Shown one piece after another: positions 53,801 to 61,775 of a DNA stretch of 64,000 nucleotides. Under the pieces are notes generated by a model. It did not search any database. It saw only the letters and a program-made list of their open reading frames with translations, and was not told the origin of the DNA. Numbering within the stretch: the stretch's first letter is position 1; every line of letters begins with the position of its first letter. The DNA is taken from contig JAZKDO010000003.1 of assembly GCA_040387555.1 (NCBI GenBank), positions 558,001 through 622,000 of the forward strand, read 5' to 3'. A program made the translations under genes and the position numbers. This DNA is from UBA4416 sp040387555. Lineage in GTDB: Bacteria; Bacteroidota; Bacteroidia; B-17B0; Aurantibacillaceae.

Positions 53801-53954
53801 AGGAAAACAAATTGTATCTTATCAGACAAAAGAAGGTAAGGGATTTTTTAAACACTCTATAAGCACCAGTCAGTTAAACCTTAGTTCGGGCATATATTAC
53901 CTGAACATCAAAATCAACGGGCAAGCTTTCACGAGGAAACTAGTGAAAAAATAG
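50853..53954 (+). CDS. Secreted N-acetylmuramoyl-L-alanine amidase with CUB domain, T9SS type A cargo
   Basis: 1033 residues. A signal peptide (about 1-18) is followed by an N-terminal region (about 20-200) that resembles a substrate-binding module. The amidase_2/PGRP-type domain (about 235-405) has a zinc His in VAIHFVQGSYAG, the pattern SAHYVIRSSDGQ and TQMVYESDKAWHAG, and a second zinc-site His in SQTHSDPGPLWNWEKF. A CUB domain (about 410-515, NNYDYLFIYDG) and a LamG-like beta-sandwich (about 590-760) follow. The end (IYPNPFTQNFEVDLDL, SSGIYYLNIKI, RKLVKK) is a T9SS type A sorting domain. Probably cleaves peptidoglycan outside the cell, of other bacteria or itself. The LytS/LytTR operon lies directly downstream. 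Confidence 0.88.
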   Translation: MKKLLLIISCIISQQVFSNSVGELLINNAYAASFKKAYSLNPSIPKGVLESVAFSQSRFEHLGTSFYEPSCIGYPTAYGVMGLTENGQGYFRNNLITVSQLSGFTVEDIKANPEKNILAYAKAFSVLQSQHGISGTKMDNYLPVFVTLSELPLTNDLQNDFAMNAHLYQLFWFLANGEFQDFYGFPDYQINLPTIFGDNYKVLSSSTVVIEGSAIRNRTGATYKSSSVNSVASADYGPAIWNPTTCNYSSRSGVAISAVAIHFVQGSYAGCISWFKNCSASASAHYVIRSSDGQTTQMVYESDKAWHAGSANPYTLGTEHEGYVNSASWFTNAMYQASADLTRDMCTSNGINPLRCYFGPGCSGTTAQCEQGSCVKIKGHQMFASQTHSDPGPLWNWEKFYKLINNTPVVTTVTATSGTFYDSGGASSNYLNDERKLWLFQPSGGATSISMNFTSFSTENNYDYLFIYDGNSVNSPLIGKYSNTVSPGNINSTGSSLLIEFRSDCATTAAGWAATYTTNAVVTPTTTTDNVIPTTIVSTTGAWKTGNFTTTFTDADAGGSGLEKSYYQVIDYNGTEWRGNYTHGFFSDNFDVAIHPEWTQGPGTWTITNNALEQSLQTTTTASNTSIYAALTQTLSNRYLYNFKGKIEGTGTNRRAGFHFFIDNPTLPNRGNSYFVYFRLDAPKVQIYKTVNDVFYLKADSGNVSIVANQWYDYKVIFDRITGKIDVYKDNTLVATWTDNTPLVSGDVSPLPNGSYISFRSGDCKWSLDEIKVYRSRPTASVSVSVGTGNTNDVRYQNPDPTTSAAKVKSIVNDGAGNLSSINYHDLNIDWTVPSNVSAVNDGKSTDINTVPLSDSLSANWLSSGDTHSGIERYWYSIGTTPGATNTQSWTSNWGDTTATAHNLNLTVGQVYYFNIKTENGAGLMSSVISTNGQTVTAIATDVKEMDQNSSITIYPNPFTQNFEVDLDLSTDSDIEMVLFDALGKQIVSYQTKEGKGFFKHSISTSQLNLSSGIYYLNIKINGQAFTRKLVKK

Positions 53955-53977
53955 CCAAAACTTTAAAAAGTATAAGG

Positions 53978-54010
53978 AAAGAGGCTTCTCATTTTGTGAG
54001 AAGCCTCTTT
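53978..54010 (+). terminator. Intrinsic terminator of the amidase gene
   Basis: AAAGAGGCTTCTCA, loop TTTTG, TGAGAAGCCTCTTT is a perfect 14-bp stem ending in T. Confidence 0.9.
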
Positions 54011-54079
54011 TACTATTGGCATTTTCATAAAGTGTATTTTTTCGACTAAGACGGTTTTTGTCATGATAAAATTAGTAAT

Positions 54080-54109
54080 TGACATGTTTGATTGAGTGAT
54101 TAACATGTT
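54080..54109. promoter_or_regulatory. Direct repeat pair, candidate LytTR binding site
   Basis: T(G/A)ACATGTT occurs at 54080-54088 and 54101-54109, in direct orientation, exactly 21 bp apart (9-bp box, 12-bp spacer). LytTR response regulators are known to bind two 9-bp direct repeats about 12 bp apart. The site is 49-78 bases before the start of the sensor kinase gene. Confidence 0.5.
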
Positions 54110-54157
54110 CAGTTAGTTTTTTTGGCCTATTATTGTAATATATATCAGATAGCATTT

Positions 54158-57121
54158 GTGAATAAAATTGCCGGTTATATTACAACGTTGATTTTCATTT
54201 GTAATTTTTTATTACAAGGACAAAATGCTGTGATTAATCATTTTAGTGTTAATCAGGGTTTGCCGAGTTCGGAATGTTACTGGGTTATGCAGGATAGCAA
54301 AGGCTACATCTGGATAGCGACTGATGCAGGTGTAGTAAAGTACGATGGGTATAACTTCATCACCTACAATAGTTCAAAAGGCTTACCCGATAATACCGTA
54401 TTTAAAATTCATGAAGATAATCATGGCAAAGTTTGGTTTGCTACCTATTCCGGTAAATTTGCTTTTTATTCTCACAGTTCTGACTCTATTATTGAGATTG
54501 CTGCGAATAAACGTTTAGATAAACTAACTGATCATTATCCGGTTGATTTTGCGTTTGATAATCACGACACATTATATATATCTATTTCAAGAAGAGGATA
54601 TGTAAAAGTATTTCCTCCCAATTACTCGGTTGTAAAACATTATACTTACGATAGAAATTGTTATTTCATTCGAAGAGTGAACGAAAAAAATGTTATTTAC
54701 GGAACTACCATTTATACGGAGGATTTTCATAAGGGTAATGTCCCATTAATCTACGATAACGGATATAGTTCAAAAACTGACACTTCTTTTAAAGTTAAAT
54801 CCAGTATCGCGCATTTAAGCGCTATTAACTCAGGTGATACAGCAGTTTTGTTTTCAAATAGTTCCTCTATTTTTTTTGTTTCTAATAAAGGGAAGCAAGT
54901 GGTGCATGACTATAAAGAAAATATTTATAAAACGGTTTCATTATATAAAGATAAAGATCAGCGATTATGGATAAATGGATTAAATAATGGGACCAGAGTC
55001 ATTGAAAATTTAAATTTCGACAAACCCAGCTTCCAATTTTTAGAAAAGTTTTCAGTCTCTTCAGTATGTCAGGATTCAGATAACGGCTATTGGATCACCA
55101 CATTGGAGGACGGTGTATATTACATTCCTTCTTTGAATTTTTCCTTTATAGGCCAAGCTGGGGGGTTAACAGCAAACAAGGTGTTGTCCATTAGTCTCTT
55201 AAAAAATAAGTTAAGTTGTCTAACGTCTGATTTTTCTATGAGTGAAATTGATCTGGATTCTCATAAGATGGAACTTAAAGAAAAATTTGGTTTTGCCGCA
55301 TGGAATATTTCGCAAAGCGATAGTTGTATGCTTGTGTGTTGTAATTTTCCTTACATCATCAGAGCCGGCCAGTCAGTTAAAATTCCTTTGTGGGTAAATG
55401 AAAAAAATAACGAAAAAACTTTTATAAAAGTTCGAAAAGCCATTGATTATAATCAAGATTATTTTATGGGATTTGATCAGGGACATTTAATTATTATTAA
55501 TAAAAAAACAGGTGAATGTAAAATCAAAAAACTTGATTTGCCTAATATATTCTCAGTCAACGCTTGTAAAGAAAAGGTGTGGATAGGAACTAAATCCGGC
55601 CTTTATATGCATGATGGTAAAAAGGTAATTTTTCTAGGAGAAAAGAATCCAATCTTAAGGATCCGGGTGGAGGACATGATTTGTACAGGCGATACTTTAT
55701 GGCTTGCAACAAGAGGCAGTGGTGTTTTATGTTTATTTCAGAATAGGATCATCAAGCAATACATTGAAGCAAATGGGTTAGCAAGTAATATGACTAAATG
55801 TATTATAAAAGACGAATTAGACAATATCTGGATTGGAACCAATCGCGGTATATCAAGATTAAAGAAAAACACAGATGGTGTATATATGGTGAGCACTTTA
55901 AATATGTATAACGGATTAATTTCAAATGAAGTAAATAAAATTGTTGAGTATAATAGCAAATTATATTTTGCAACAAATAAAGGGCTTGGAATATTAAACG
56001 TGAAAGACTTTTATAATCCAACAGTTTCCATCCCTGTTTACATAGAGGAGTTTCAAGTGGATAATAAAAAACTTTCGGACTCGCAATATCATAGTTTGTC
56101 ACATACTCAAAATTTTATTAGCGTCGTTTATAAAGGTGTCAGTGTAAAATCAAATGGCGACATAACCTATAAATATAAATTAGACGGACTTGATACAAAT
56201 TGGACTTACACCAGAAATACGTATGTCCAGTTTACAACATTGCCGTCGGGTAAGTATAATTTTATTGTGTATGCATTAAATCAGGATGGAAATCCCTCTA
56301 ATGCTCCGGCATCTGTTTCTTTTGAAATACTTAAACCGTTTTGGATGACCTGGTGGTTTTGGTTATTTATTTTATCATTGTTTTTAGCTGTTGTTTATTT
56401 TATTTACCGAAACAGAGTCAACAGAATTAAAAGAGTAGAGGAAGAAAAGACGGCTTTGTCAAAAAAGATCGCAGAGTCCGAATTAAAAGCTTTACGCGCT
56501 CAAATGAATCCTCATTTCATTTTTAATGCTATCAATTCTATTCAAAATTTTGTTCTTAAGAATAATACGGAGTATGCTTCAAGATACTTAGCCAAATTTG
56601 CGAGGCTGATTCGTTTTGTTCTGGAAAATTCTAAGCACCAATTAATTTTATTCAGCAAAGAATTGGCAGCATTGGAACTGTACATCGAATTAGAGCAAAT
56701 GAGAGCGTCTTTTTCATTTGATTATGAAATTATTATTGATGACAGATTAAATGCTAAAGAGTTTTTTATTCCTCCTTTGTTAATACAACCTTTTATCGAA
56801 AATGCGATCATTCATGGTATCATGCCTTTAACAGACAGAAAAGGTAAAATGAGCATTAGGTTTTCAGGTAATGAATCGACTCTTTTATGTGAAGTAGAGG
56901 ATAACGGAATTGGAAGGGCTAAAGCCATGGAAATAAAACACAAGAAACAGATGACCCATAAATCAATGGGAATGGAAGTGACCACGGAACGCATCTCTTT
57001 ACTCAATCAACAAAATGACTCTTTAGCAAAAGTAAAAGTACATGATAAAATAGTTAATGGAATCGCAGCTGGAACTATAGTTGAAATCAGTATTAAATTA
57101 AAAAACTCACATTATGATTAG
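54158..57121 (+). CDS. Sensor histidine kinase, LytS type, with two-component-regulator propeller
   Basis: 987 residues from a GTG at 54158 that gives a signal-like start (MNKIAGYITTLIFICNFLLQGQ); the frame is open from a TTG at 54122. The periplasmic part carries propeller repeats (SSECYWVMQDSKGYIWIATDAGVVKYDG, NTVFKIHEDNHGKVWFATYSG, LDNIWIGTNRGISRLKK). A Y_Y_Y domain (ITYKYKLDGLDTNWTYTRN) and one transmembrane helix (WWFWLFILSLFLAVVYFIY) follow. The His_kinase domain has LRAQMNPHFIFNAINSIQNF with the phosphorylated His at about 786. The HATPase part carries FIENAIIHGIMPL and CEVEDNGIGRAKAMEIK. It overlaps the response regulator gene by 8 bp. Confidence 0.92.
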   Translation: MNKIAGYITTLIFICNFLLQGQNAVINHFSVNQGLPSSECYWVMQDSKGYIWIATDAGVVKYDGYNFITYNSSKGLPDNTVFKIHEDNHGKVWFATYSGKFAFYSHSSDSIIEIAANKRLDKLTDHYPVDFAFDNHDTLYISISRRGYVKVFPPNYSVVKHYTYDRNCYFIRRVNEKNVIYGTTIYTEDFHKGNVPLIYDNGYSSKTDTSFKVKSSIAHLSAINSGDTAVLFSNSSSIFFVSNKGKQVVHDYKENIYKTVSLYKDKDQRLWINGLNNGTRVIENLNFDKPSFQFLEKFSVSSVCQDSDNGYWITTLEDGVYYIPSLNFSFIGQAGGLTANKVLSISLLKNKLSCLTSDFSMSEIDLDSHKMELKEKFGFAAWNISQSDSCMLVCCNFPYIIRAGQSVKIPLWVNEKNNEKTFIKVRKAIDYNQDYFMGFDQGHLIIINKKTGECKIKKLDLPNIFSVNACKEKVWIGTKSGLYMHDGKKVIFLGEKNPILRIRVEDMICTGDTLWLATRGSGVLCLFQNRIIKQYIEANGLASNMTKCIIKDELDNIWIGTNRGISRLKKNTDGVYMVSTLNMYNGLISNEVNKIVEYNSKLYFATNKGLGILNVKDFYNPTVSIPVYIEEFQVDNKKLSDSQYHSLSHTQNFISVVYKGVSVKSNGDITYKYKLDGLDTNWTYTRNTYVQFTTLPSGKYNFIVYALNQDGNPSNAPASVSFEILKPFWMTWWFWLFILSLFLAVVYFIYRNRVNRIKRVEEEKTALSKKIAESELKALRAQMNPHFIFNAINSIQNFVLKNNTEYASRYLAKFARLIRFVLENSKHQLILFSKELAALELYIELEQMRASFSFDYEIIIDDRLNAKEFFIPPLLIQPFIENAIIHGIMPLTDRKGKMSIRFSGNESTLLCEVEDNGIGRAKAMEIKHKKQMTHKSMGMEVTTERISLLNQQNDSLAKVKVHDKIVNGIAAGTIVEISIKLKNSHYD

Positions 57122-57866
57122 CGCACTGATAATTGATGACGAAATTGATGGAGCAGAGGTTTTACAGTTTTTAATTGAGCAAAACTGTCTGAATGTTAAT
57201 GTTCTTGGCCTGGCACATTCAGTTGAAAGCGCCATAAGCGGAATAAAAGAACTCAAACCCGACCTTGTTTTCATGGATATTGAACTGCCAACTGGTACTG
57301 GGTTCGACGTGTTAAAAGCAACCCAGGAGTTAAGTTATGAAACCATCTTTATAACCGCCTATGAACATTATGCCATTAAAGCATTTAAGACAAATGCCAT
57401 CGATTATTTGTTAAAACCGGTTATCATAGATGAATTAATTGCTGCAATAAAGAAAGCGGAAAAGCGTATTGCCATGTTCGGAAAAATAAACCATTCTAAT
57501 CAGATAGATTCCTTGGTTTTAAATAATATCATTAAACACAAAAAAATTTCTATTCCCTCTCAGGAAGGAATTTTATGGATAGATGTCGAAGAAATTGTGC
57601 GGTTCGAGGCGGAATCCAATTACACGCATGTATTCATAAAAAACAGACGCAAAGTTATGGTTGCAAAAACCCTAAAAAGCTTTGAGGATCAGTTGCACAA
57701 TACTACTTTTTGCCGGGTGCATAGCGCCCACCTTATTAACTTAAACGAAGTAGACCGCTATATTAAAGGAGATGGAGGCAATGTAATATTAAAAGATTCT
57801 TCTAATATTCCTATTTCAAGATCCCATAAAACAGAATTACTCACAAAATTAAATTTGTACCTTTAA
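57114..57866 (+). CDS. LytTR-family response regulator
   Basis: 250 residues. The receiver domain (about 1-120) has acidic D8/D9, the phospho-acceptor D55 in LVFMDIELPTGTGFDVL, Thr/Ala in FITAYEHYAIKAF and Lys in DYLLKP. The LytTR DNA-binding domain (about 145-250) has KISIPSQEGILWIDVEEIVRFEAESNYTHVFI and FCRVHSAHLINL. It pairs with the kinase upstream (8-bp overlap, coupled translation). A direct-repeat pair ahead of the operon fits its binding mode and suggests autoregulation. The target genes are unknown; the amidase is the nearest candidate. Confidence 0.94.
   Translation: MISALIIDDEIDGAEVLQFLIEQNCLNVNVLGLAHSVESAISGIKELKPDLVFMDIELPTGTGFDVLKATQELSYETIFITAYEHYAIKAFKTNAIDYLLKPVIIDELIAAIKKAEKRIAMFGKINHSNQIDSLVLNNIIKHKKISIPSQEGILWIDVEEIVRFEAESNYTHVFIKNRRKVMVAKTLKSFEDQLHNTTFCRVHSAHLINLNEVDRYIKGDGGNVILKDSSNIPISRSHKTELLTKLNLYL
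57850..57857 (+). promoter_or_regulatory. TAAATTTG box inside the regulator gene
   Basis: Exact TAnnTTTG match within the last codons of the response regulator, 14 bases before the TTG start of the phosphoesterase. It may be a secondary promoter, but the sequence is also coding (KLNLYL), so chance is likely. Confidence 0.25.
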
Positions 57867-57871
57867 CATGC

Positions 57872-58369
57872 TTGAAACATATTTTACTGATATCCGACAC
57901 ACATAGTCACTTAGATGAAGCCTTAATCAAACATATTGAAGCTGCGGACGAAGTATGGCATGCCGGTGATATAGGAAGCATCCAAGTAACAAATAGGATA
58001 AAATTGTTAAAACCCCTTAGGGCGGTTTATGGTAATATAGATGATGCTAATGTCAGAAAAGAATTTCCAAAAAATTTAATTTTTACGATTGAGAATGTAA
58101 AAGTATTCATTACCCATATTTGCGGACAACCAACCAATTATTTAAAAGAAGTAAAAGATATTTTACTGGCAGAGAAACCCAAATTATTTATTTGCGGACA
58201 TTCTCACATTTTAAAAGTAATGTTTCAGCAACAATATGATGTATTGCATATGAATCCGGGTGCTTGTGGAATCCGTGGATTTCATCAGGTAAAAACTGTG
58301 TTGCGTTTTGCTATTGATAAAGAAGAAATAAAAGATCTTGCCATTATTGAGTTAGGTAAGAGGGGTTGA
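57872..58369 (+). CDS. Metallophosphoesterase, YfcE/MJ0936-type
   Basis: 165 residues from a TTG, 5 bases after the regulator's stop codon. The calcineurin-like metal motifs are complete: LISDTHSHLD (motif I), VWHAGDIGS (II), VYGNIDDANVR (III), FITHICGQ (His), FICGHSHILKV (IV) and LHMNPGACGIR. These enzymes hydrolyse phosphodiesters. The true substrate is unknown. Located at the end of the kinase/regulator operon, but its link to that system may be only positional. Confidence 0.9.
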   Translation: MKHILLISDTHSHLDEALIKHIEAADEVWHAGDIGSIQVTNRIKLLKPLRAVYGNIDDANVRKEFPKNLIFTIENVKVFITHICGQPTNYLKEVKDILLAEKPKLFICGHSHILKVMFQQQYDVLHMNPGACGIRGFHQVKTVLRFAIDKEEIKDLAIIELGKRG

Positions 58370-58440
58370 TTAAGAAATTTTTATTGTTAATGCTTAAATG
58401 ATTTTTGTAATGTTCGTATAAGAATTTCTTGACATCTCAT

Positions 58441-58482
58441 AAAAAAAATGACGCGCTAAGATTAAATCTTAACACGTCATTT
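58441..58482 (-). terminator. Intrinsic terminator of the OmpA-like gene
   Basis: Outer stem AAATGACG/CGTCATTT, internal loop, inner stem TAAGAT/ATCTTA. Eight A on the left are a T run on the minus strand. It starts about 20 bp beyond the stop codon. Confidence 0.75.
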
Positions 58483-58503
58483 CCCAAACTAAACAATCTT
58501 TAA

Positions 58504-59988
58504 TTAATACGATGTTTTAAGTTCAACTCTTCTGTTTTTTGCTTTACCTGCAGCTTTTGCATTATCAGCTACCGGTTTAGTTTCGCCATATCCAATAGCA
58601 GATAAACGAGATGCAGGGATACCTTTTGCAATTAAGTAGTCTTTAACTGATTCAGTTCTTTGTTGAGAAAGGGTCATGTTATAGGCATCTTCACCAACGT
58701 TATCTGTATGTCCTTCAATAGTTAAATTAACAGCTTCGTTACGTTTAAGAATTTCGCTAAGATCATCTAAAGATGAATTAGAAATCAACTTAAGTTTAGC
58801 GCTACCGGTTTCAAAATAAATTTTACCAGCAATAACAGTGATACGTTGAATATCAACTTTAGCAATTTCAGGACAACCTTTGTTTTCAAAAGTTCCTTTA
58901 ACTGTAGGACAACGATCTTCTTTATCAGAGATACCATCTCCATCAGTATCAGGGCAGCCTTTGAAAGCCATTGTGCCTGCTAATTCAGGACAAAGATCTT
59001 CTTCATTAACTATACCATCTTTATCATTATCAAGAGTACAACCTGTCGCATCTACTTTATACCCTGTTTTTGTTCCAGGACATTTATCATCAATATCTAC
59101 AATGCCGTCTTTATCGGCATCCGGACAACCTTTAGTTTCTGTCGGCCCGAAAACATCAGGACAGCGGTCTTCTTTATCTGTTATACCATCTTGGTCTTGA
59201 TCTGGGCAACCTTTTAAAGCAGCGACTCCTGCAATATCAGGACATGCATCCAAATAATCAGCTACTTCATCTTTATCACGGTCAAGAGGACAACCTGATG
59301 CATCAACACTGATTCCAGGAGGTGTGTTTTGACATTTATCTTTTTTATCAGCAACTCCATCGCCATCGGTATCTTTTTGCTTACCTAAATTAAAAGTTAA
59401 TCCAGCTTTATGATATAAATAACCATCATTAGGCCCGTGAACATCACTATCAATATCATCAGCAGTTGTATACATGAATGACTCTTCTAATTGGAAAGAA
59501 ACTACACTGTTTAAGCGGAAATTAAGACCACCTCCGAATGAAGGAATTGCATAATCATATCTCTCTTTATCTAGTGAGTGAATTGCTTCATGCATGATTC
59601 CGCCAACCCCAACATACAGGTAGGGACGAACGGCCCATTTAGGTGCTAATATATTATAACGTATCAATGCGTTGAATGTATTTAAACGAACAAGAAAATG
59701 AATAGGTTCATCACTAGGTTTAGTCCAAGCAGTGCGTGGCTCTGTATTTCCAACTTCCCCTCTTGTAAAAAAGATGGAGGCATCAAAATGTTTGCTTAGG
59801 TAGCGTGAAATAGAAACACTTGCAAATGCATATGTTGTTGGCTTATCAAAATGGTAAAAGTTCATTCCTTTATCGCCATTGTATTGTGTAATTCCGCCAT
59901 AGAAACCAACGTTCCATTTTTTATCCTCTGTTTGGGACATGCCAAGTAAAGTAGTTAAACATGCGCAGATTAGTGCTATTTTTTTCAT
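58504..59988 (-). CDS. OmpA-family protein with thrombospondin type 3 repeats
   Basis: 494 residues. A signal peptide (MKKIALICACLTTLLGMSQ) is followed by an N-terminal 8-stranded beta-barrel (about 20-205) and a calcium-binding TSP3 region (about 205-375) with repeated DxDxDGxxD motifs such as DTDGDGVADKKDKCQ, DQDQDGITDKEDRCP and DTDGDGISDKEDRCP. The OmpA peptidoglycan-binding domain (about 385-494, IYFETGSAKL, NLTIEGHTDN and LSQQRTESVKDYLI) closes the protein. It links the outer membrane to the cell wall. It is a typical major OMP of Bacteroidota and stands alone with its own terminator. Confidence 0.94.
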   Translation of the reverse strand: MKKIALICACLTTLLGMSQTEDKKWNVGFYGGITQYNGDKGMNFYHFDKPTTYAFASVSISRYLSKHFDASIFFTRGEVGNTEPRTAWTKPSDEPIHFLVRLNTFNALIRYNILAPKWAVRPYLYVGVGGIMHEAIHSLDKERYDYAIPSFGGGLNFRLNSVVSFQLEESFMYTTADDIDSDVHGPNDGYLYHKAGLTFNLGKQKDTDGDGVADKKDKCQNTPPGISVDASGCPLDRDKDEVADYLDACPDIAGVAALKGCPDQDQDGITDKEDRCPDVFGPTETKGCPDADKDGIVDIDDKCPGTKTGYKVDATGCTLDNDKDGIVNEEDLCPELAGTMAFKGCPDTDGDGISDKEDRCPTVKGTFENKGCPEIAKVDIQRITVIAGKIYFETGSAKLKLISNSSLDDLSEILKRNEAVNLTIEGHTDNVGEDAYNMTLSQQRTESVKDYLIAKGIPASRLSAIGYGETKPVADNAKAAGKAKNRRVELKTSY

Positions 59989-60237
59989 TTCAATTTTTGA
60001 TTTTAAGTGAGTATTTTTTCTGATGCAAAAGTGGTCAGTTATAAAAGGATATGATTATAAAATAAATATTGATAGTTACATTACTCACATATTGTATAAT
60101 CAAAAAACAAAACAGACTTTTTCTTTTATTTTATAGGTTCACTTGGCGAAGTCTATTAAAAATTGTTAAACTATAATGATTTTTATCCTTCCTTAACAAC
60201 TAAATAAGAAGATTTCAGATGCATTCGAAGATATTTG

Positions 60238-60257
60238 ATAACTAGAAAATTAGTTAT
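60238..60257. promoter_or_regulatory. Inverted repeat over the start codon of the small secreted protein
   Basis: ATAACTA, loop GAAAAT, TAGTTAT. The right arm includes the AT of the ATG at 60256. As RNA it would form a 7-bp hairpin covering the start; as DNA it could be a small operator. Confidence 0.4.
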
Positions 60258-60714
60258 GCGTCAAATCATTATAGTATCATTTATGACTTTGTCATCTGTA
60301 TTATCTTCCCAACATCAACAACAATTGGGAAATATTTATGCATCAAACTACATTGCGCCGGCGCAATCTATTCAAACAAATGTATTCGTAAATGTCTCAA
60401 ATGTGAACCTCGTTAATAATGTCAGTAATGAAATGATGGAGCAAAGATATGCTAATGATAATAATCAAAATGATGCCAGGGAAAACAGCGTAAGTGAAAT
60501 TGAGCAATCTAAATTTTTCAAAAATAGTAGTGCACTTGATCTTAGTTTTTCATTTAGATCGTCAAAGTCTTCAAATTCTTCCTTAGTTTCTTCAAGGCTA
60601 CATAAACATTTGTTTACAAAAAAGCTTAAGAAATTCGAACGCAATTTTTATGGAAAAATAGCCATGCATAAAAAAAGCAAACACCTGGTAGATGTTTGCT
60701 TTAACTGGAGATAA
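60256..60714 (+). CDS. Small secreted protein of unknown function
   Basis: 152 residues from the ATG at 60256; the frame is open from a TTG at 60235. A signal peptide (MRQIIIVSFMTLSSVLSSQ) is followed by an Asn/Ser-rich middle (FVNVSNVNLVNNVSNEMM, NDNNQNDAREN) and a basic tail (KHLFTKKLKKFERNF). I do not recognise a family. The last residues (about 139-149) are encoded by the terminator of the converging sigma factor gene. This makes the exact C-terminus of interest, and could mean that the end of the frame is not under coding selection. Confidence 0.5.
   Translation: MRQIIIVSFMTLSSVLSSQHQQQLGNIYASNYIAPAQSIQTNVFVNVSNVNLVNNVSNEMMEQRYANDNNQNDARENSVSEIEQSKFFKNSSALDLSFSFRSSKSSNSSLVSSRLHKHLFTKKLKKFERNFYGKIAMHKKSKHLVDVCFNWR
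60670..60702 (-). terminator. Intrinsic terminator of the primary sigma factor gene
   Basis: On the minus strand AAAGCAAACA, loop with inner CT/AG pair, TGTTTGCTTT followed by T. It begins 24 bases after the rpoD stop and lies inside the reading frame of the converging small protein. Confidence 0.8.
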
Positions 60715-60725
60715 CCCTAAAAAGA

Positions 60726-61589
60726 TTATCCTAAATATTGTTGTAACAATTTGCTTCTTGAACTGTGACGTAAACGACGGATGGCTTTTTCTTTAATCTG
60801 ACGAACACGCTCGCGGGTTAAATCAAATTTATCGCCAATCTCTTCTAAAGTTAATCCGTGGTTTAAACCAATCCCAAAGAATAATTTAACTACATCTCTT
60901 TCTCTTTCAGTTAAGGTTGATAAAGCTCTGTCAATTTCTTTTGATAAAGACTCCATGATCAAACCGGCATCTGCTTTTAATGAATCATGATTCACTAATA
61001 CATCTAATAAAGAGCTTTCTTCTCCATTAGCGAAAGGAGCGTCCATACTTACGTGACGTCCAGATACTTTCATAGTATCAGAAACTTTATCAATTGGAAG
61101 ATCCAATAATTCCGCAATCTCATCCGCACTTGGCTCACGCTCAAATTCCTGCTCTAATTTAGAGTATGCTTTATTGATTTTATTTAAAGAGCCTACCTGA
61201 TTTAAAGGTAAACGTACAATACGGGATTGTTCTGCTAATGCCTGTAAAATCGATTGACGAATCCACCATACAGCATAAGAAATAAATTTGAAACCACGGG
61301 TCTCATCAAAACGACGAGCCGCTTTAATTAAACCTAAATTTCCTTCATTAATTAAATCAGGCAAACTTAATCCTTGGTTTTGGTATTGTTTTGCAACCGA
61401 TACAACGAAACGTAAATTCGCACGGGTTAATTTTTCTAAAGCATCCTGGTCACCATCCTTGATCTTTTTCGCTAAAACAACTTCTTCTTCTGCAGTAATT
61501 AATTCTTCCCTGCCAATTTCCTGTAAATATTTATCTAAAGAAGCACTCTCGCGATTAGTGATCGATTTGGTAATTTTTAGCTGTCTCAT
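60726..61589 (-). CDS. rpoD: Primary RNA polymerase sigma factor (RpoD/SigA)
   Basis: 287 residues. Region 1.1 is absent, as in other Bacteroidota primary sigma factors. Region 1.2 (about 15-45, SLDKYLQEIGREELITAEEEV), region 2 (about 52-120, NLRFVVSVAKQYQNQGL, DLINEGNLGLIKAARRFD, FKFISYAVWWIRQSI), region 3 (about 125-205) and region 4 (about 220-285, LTLEEIGDKFDLTRERVRQIKEKA) are intact. It recognises the TTTG/TAnnTTTG promoters seen throughout the window. It has a well-spaced promoter of that type itself. Confidence 0.96.
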   Translation of the reverse strand: MRQLKITKSITNRESASLDKYLQEIGREELITAEEEVVLAKKIKDGDQDALEKLTRANLRFVVSVAKQYQNQGLSLPDLINEGNLGLIKAARRFDETRGFKFISYAVWWIRQSILQALAEQSRIVRLPLNQVGSLNKINKAYSKLEQEFEREPSADEIAELLDLPIDKVSDTMKVSGRHVSMDAPFANGEESSLLDVLVNHDSLKADAGLIMESLSKEIDRALSTLTERERDVVKLFFGIGLNHGLTLEEIGDKFDLTRERVRQIKEKAIRRLRHSSRSKLLQQYLG

Positions 61590-61615
61590 GGTATGTGGAT
61601 GGTTTTATAAGCCCA

Positions 61616-61646
61616 CAAAGATAGGAAAAAAAAGGCGTTTCCCCAA
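61616..61646 (-). promoter_or_regulatory. Promoter of rpoD
   Basis: On the minus strand TTG (61644-61646), 20 bp, TATCTTTG (61616-61623). Both elements and the spacing fit the Bacteroidota consensus. The ATG is 26 bases downstream. Confidence 0.7.
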
Positions 61647-61775
61647 GTCTGTATTGCTTTGATTATTAAATGATTAGGTTTTTGTTATGTTTTTAACAGT
61701 TAAATTTTAAATTTTTAGACATACAATAAATGATTCAAGACATAACACCTAATTCATATGATAAATCTGAACATA

